From positions 1-32,005 of the forward strand of contig JAHLFN010000027.1 in NCBI GenBank assembly GCA_018883725.1: DNA of 32,005 bases, in the 5' to 3' direction. The stretch is from Candidatus Fusobacterium pullicola (lineage in GTDB: Bacteria; Fusobacteriota; Fusobacteriia; Fusobacteriales; Fusobacteriaceae). The translations under genes and the position numbers were made by a program. Position 1 is the first letter of the stretch, and every line of letters begins with the position of its first letter. The notes under the pieces are model-generated. The model worked only from the letters and a program-made list of their open reading frames with translations, made no database searches and had not been told where the DNA came from. Of this stretch, positions 31,939 through 32,005 are shown piece by piece.

Positions 31939-32005
31939 GGGGATATAGCTCAGTTTGGGAGAGCGACGCACTTGCACTGCGTAGGTCAGCGGTTCGATCC
32001 CGCTT
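31939..32005 (+). tRNA. tRNA-Ala (TGC), cut by the window edge
   Basis: It begins GGGGATATAGCTCAG, with anticodon stem ACGCA/TGCGT and anticodon TGC at 31973-31975, and T-arm GTTCGATCC. The 3' acceptor strand lies outside the window. It follows tRNA-Gly by 8 nt in the same transcript. Confidence 0.95.

Overview
The window looks like chromosomal DNA from a Fusobacterium, most likely a larger-genome gut type, or a close relative such as Cetobacterium. This is inferred from the very low GC content, strong AGGAGG-type ribosome sites, occasional TTG and GTG starts, and the mix of gene families. No database search was possible. The left part (1-13.9 kb) is mostly on the plus strand and partly accessory. 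The right part (14.3-31.7 kb) is almost all minus-strand housekeeping genes. The window ends in a plus-strand tRNA cluster that runs off the edge.

Left part: two tandem TtcA-like PP-loop ATPases (165-1716) are followed by a tightly packed five-gene operon (1827-7968). The operon encodes an atypical OmpR-type response regulator, a 48-aa protein, an acyl-AMP ligase/carrier/PlsC fusion, a small HesB/IscA-like protein with an in-frame UGA at the position of the conserved cysteine, and a second copy of the fusion. The small protein (5167-5478) reads as a selenoprotein and is the most striking item here. Next is a decaying locus: a metallo-beta-lactamase-fold remnant behind an intact promoter/operator, and a MarR gene frameshifted at a (CT)5 tract. 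After it come a divergent set of conserved genes of unknown function (DUF4438, facing ACT plus UPF0210), a MATE exporter, and a dehydrogenase closely resembling 7-alpha-hydroxysteroid dehydrogenase.

Middle (13.9-20.4 kb): a promoter-terminator unit with no ORF is a candidate 92-nt small RNA. On the minus strand follow chorismate mutase, CstA, an unknown 172-aa protein, IlvE, an unlisted 46-aa membrane protein with its own promoter and terminator, ArgS, and a structured RNA that fits 6S RNA.

Right part: aspS-hisS-rarA, secG, rpsO with a structured leader, ftsH-tilS, a B12-binding-type radical SAM protein with mltG, and finally tRNA-Gly(TCC) and a partial tRNA-Ala(TGC). The themes are translation (three aminoacyl-tRNA synthetases, TilS, S15, tRNAs), secretion and membrane quality control (SecG, FtsH), and cell wall (MltG). 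The left operon points to activation of free fatty acids and their transfer to phospholipid, with a redox or Fe-S component of unknown role.
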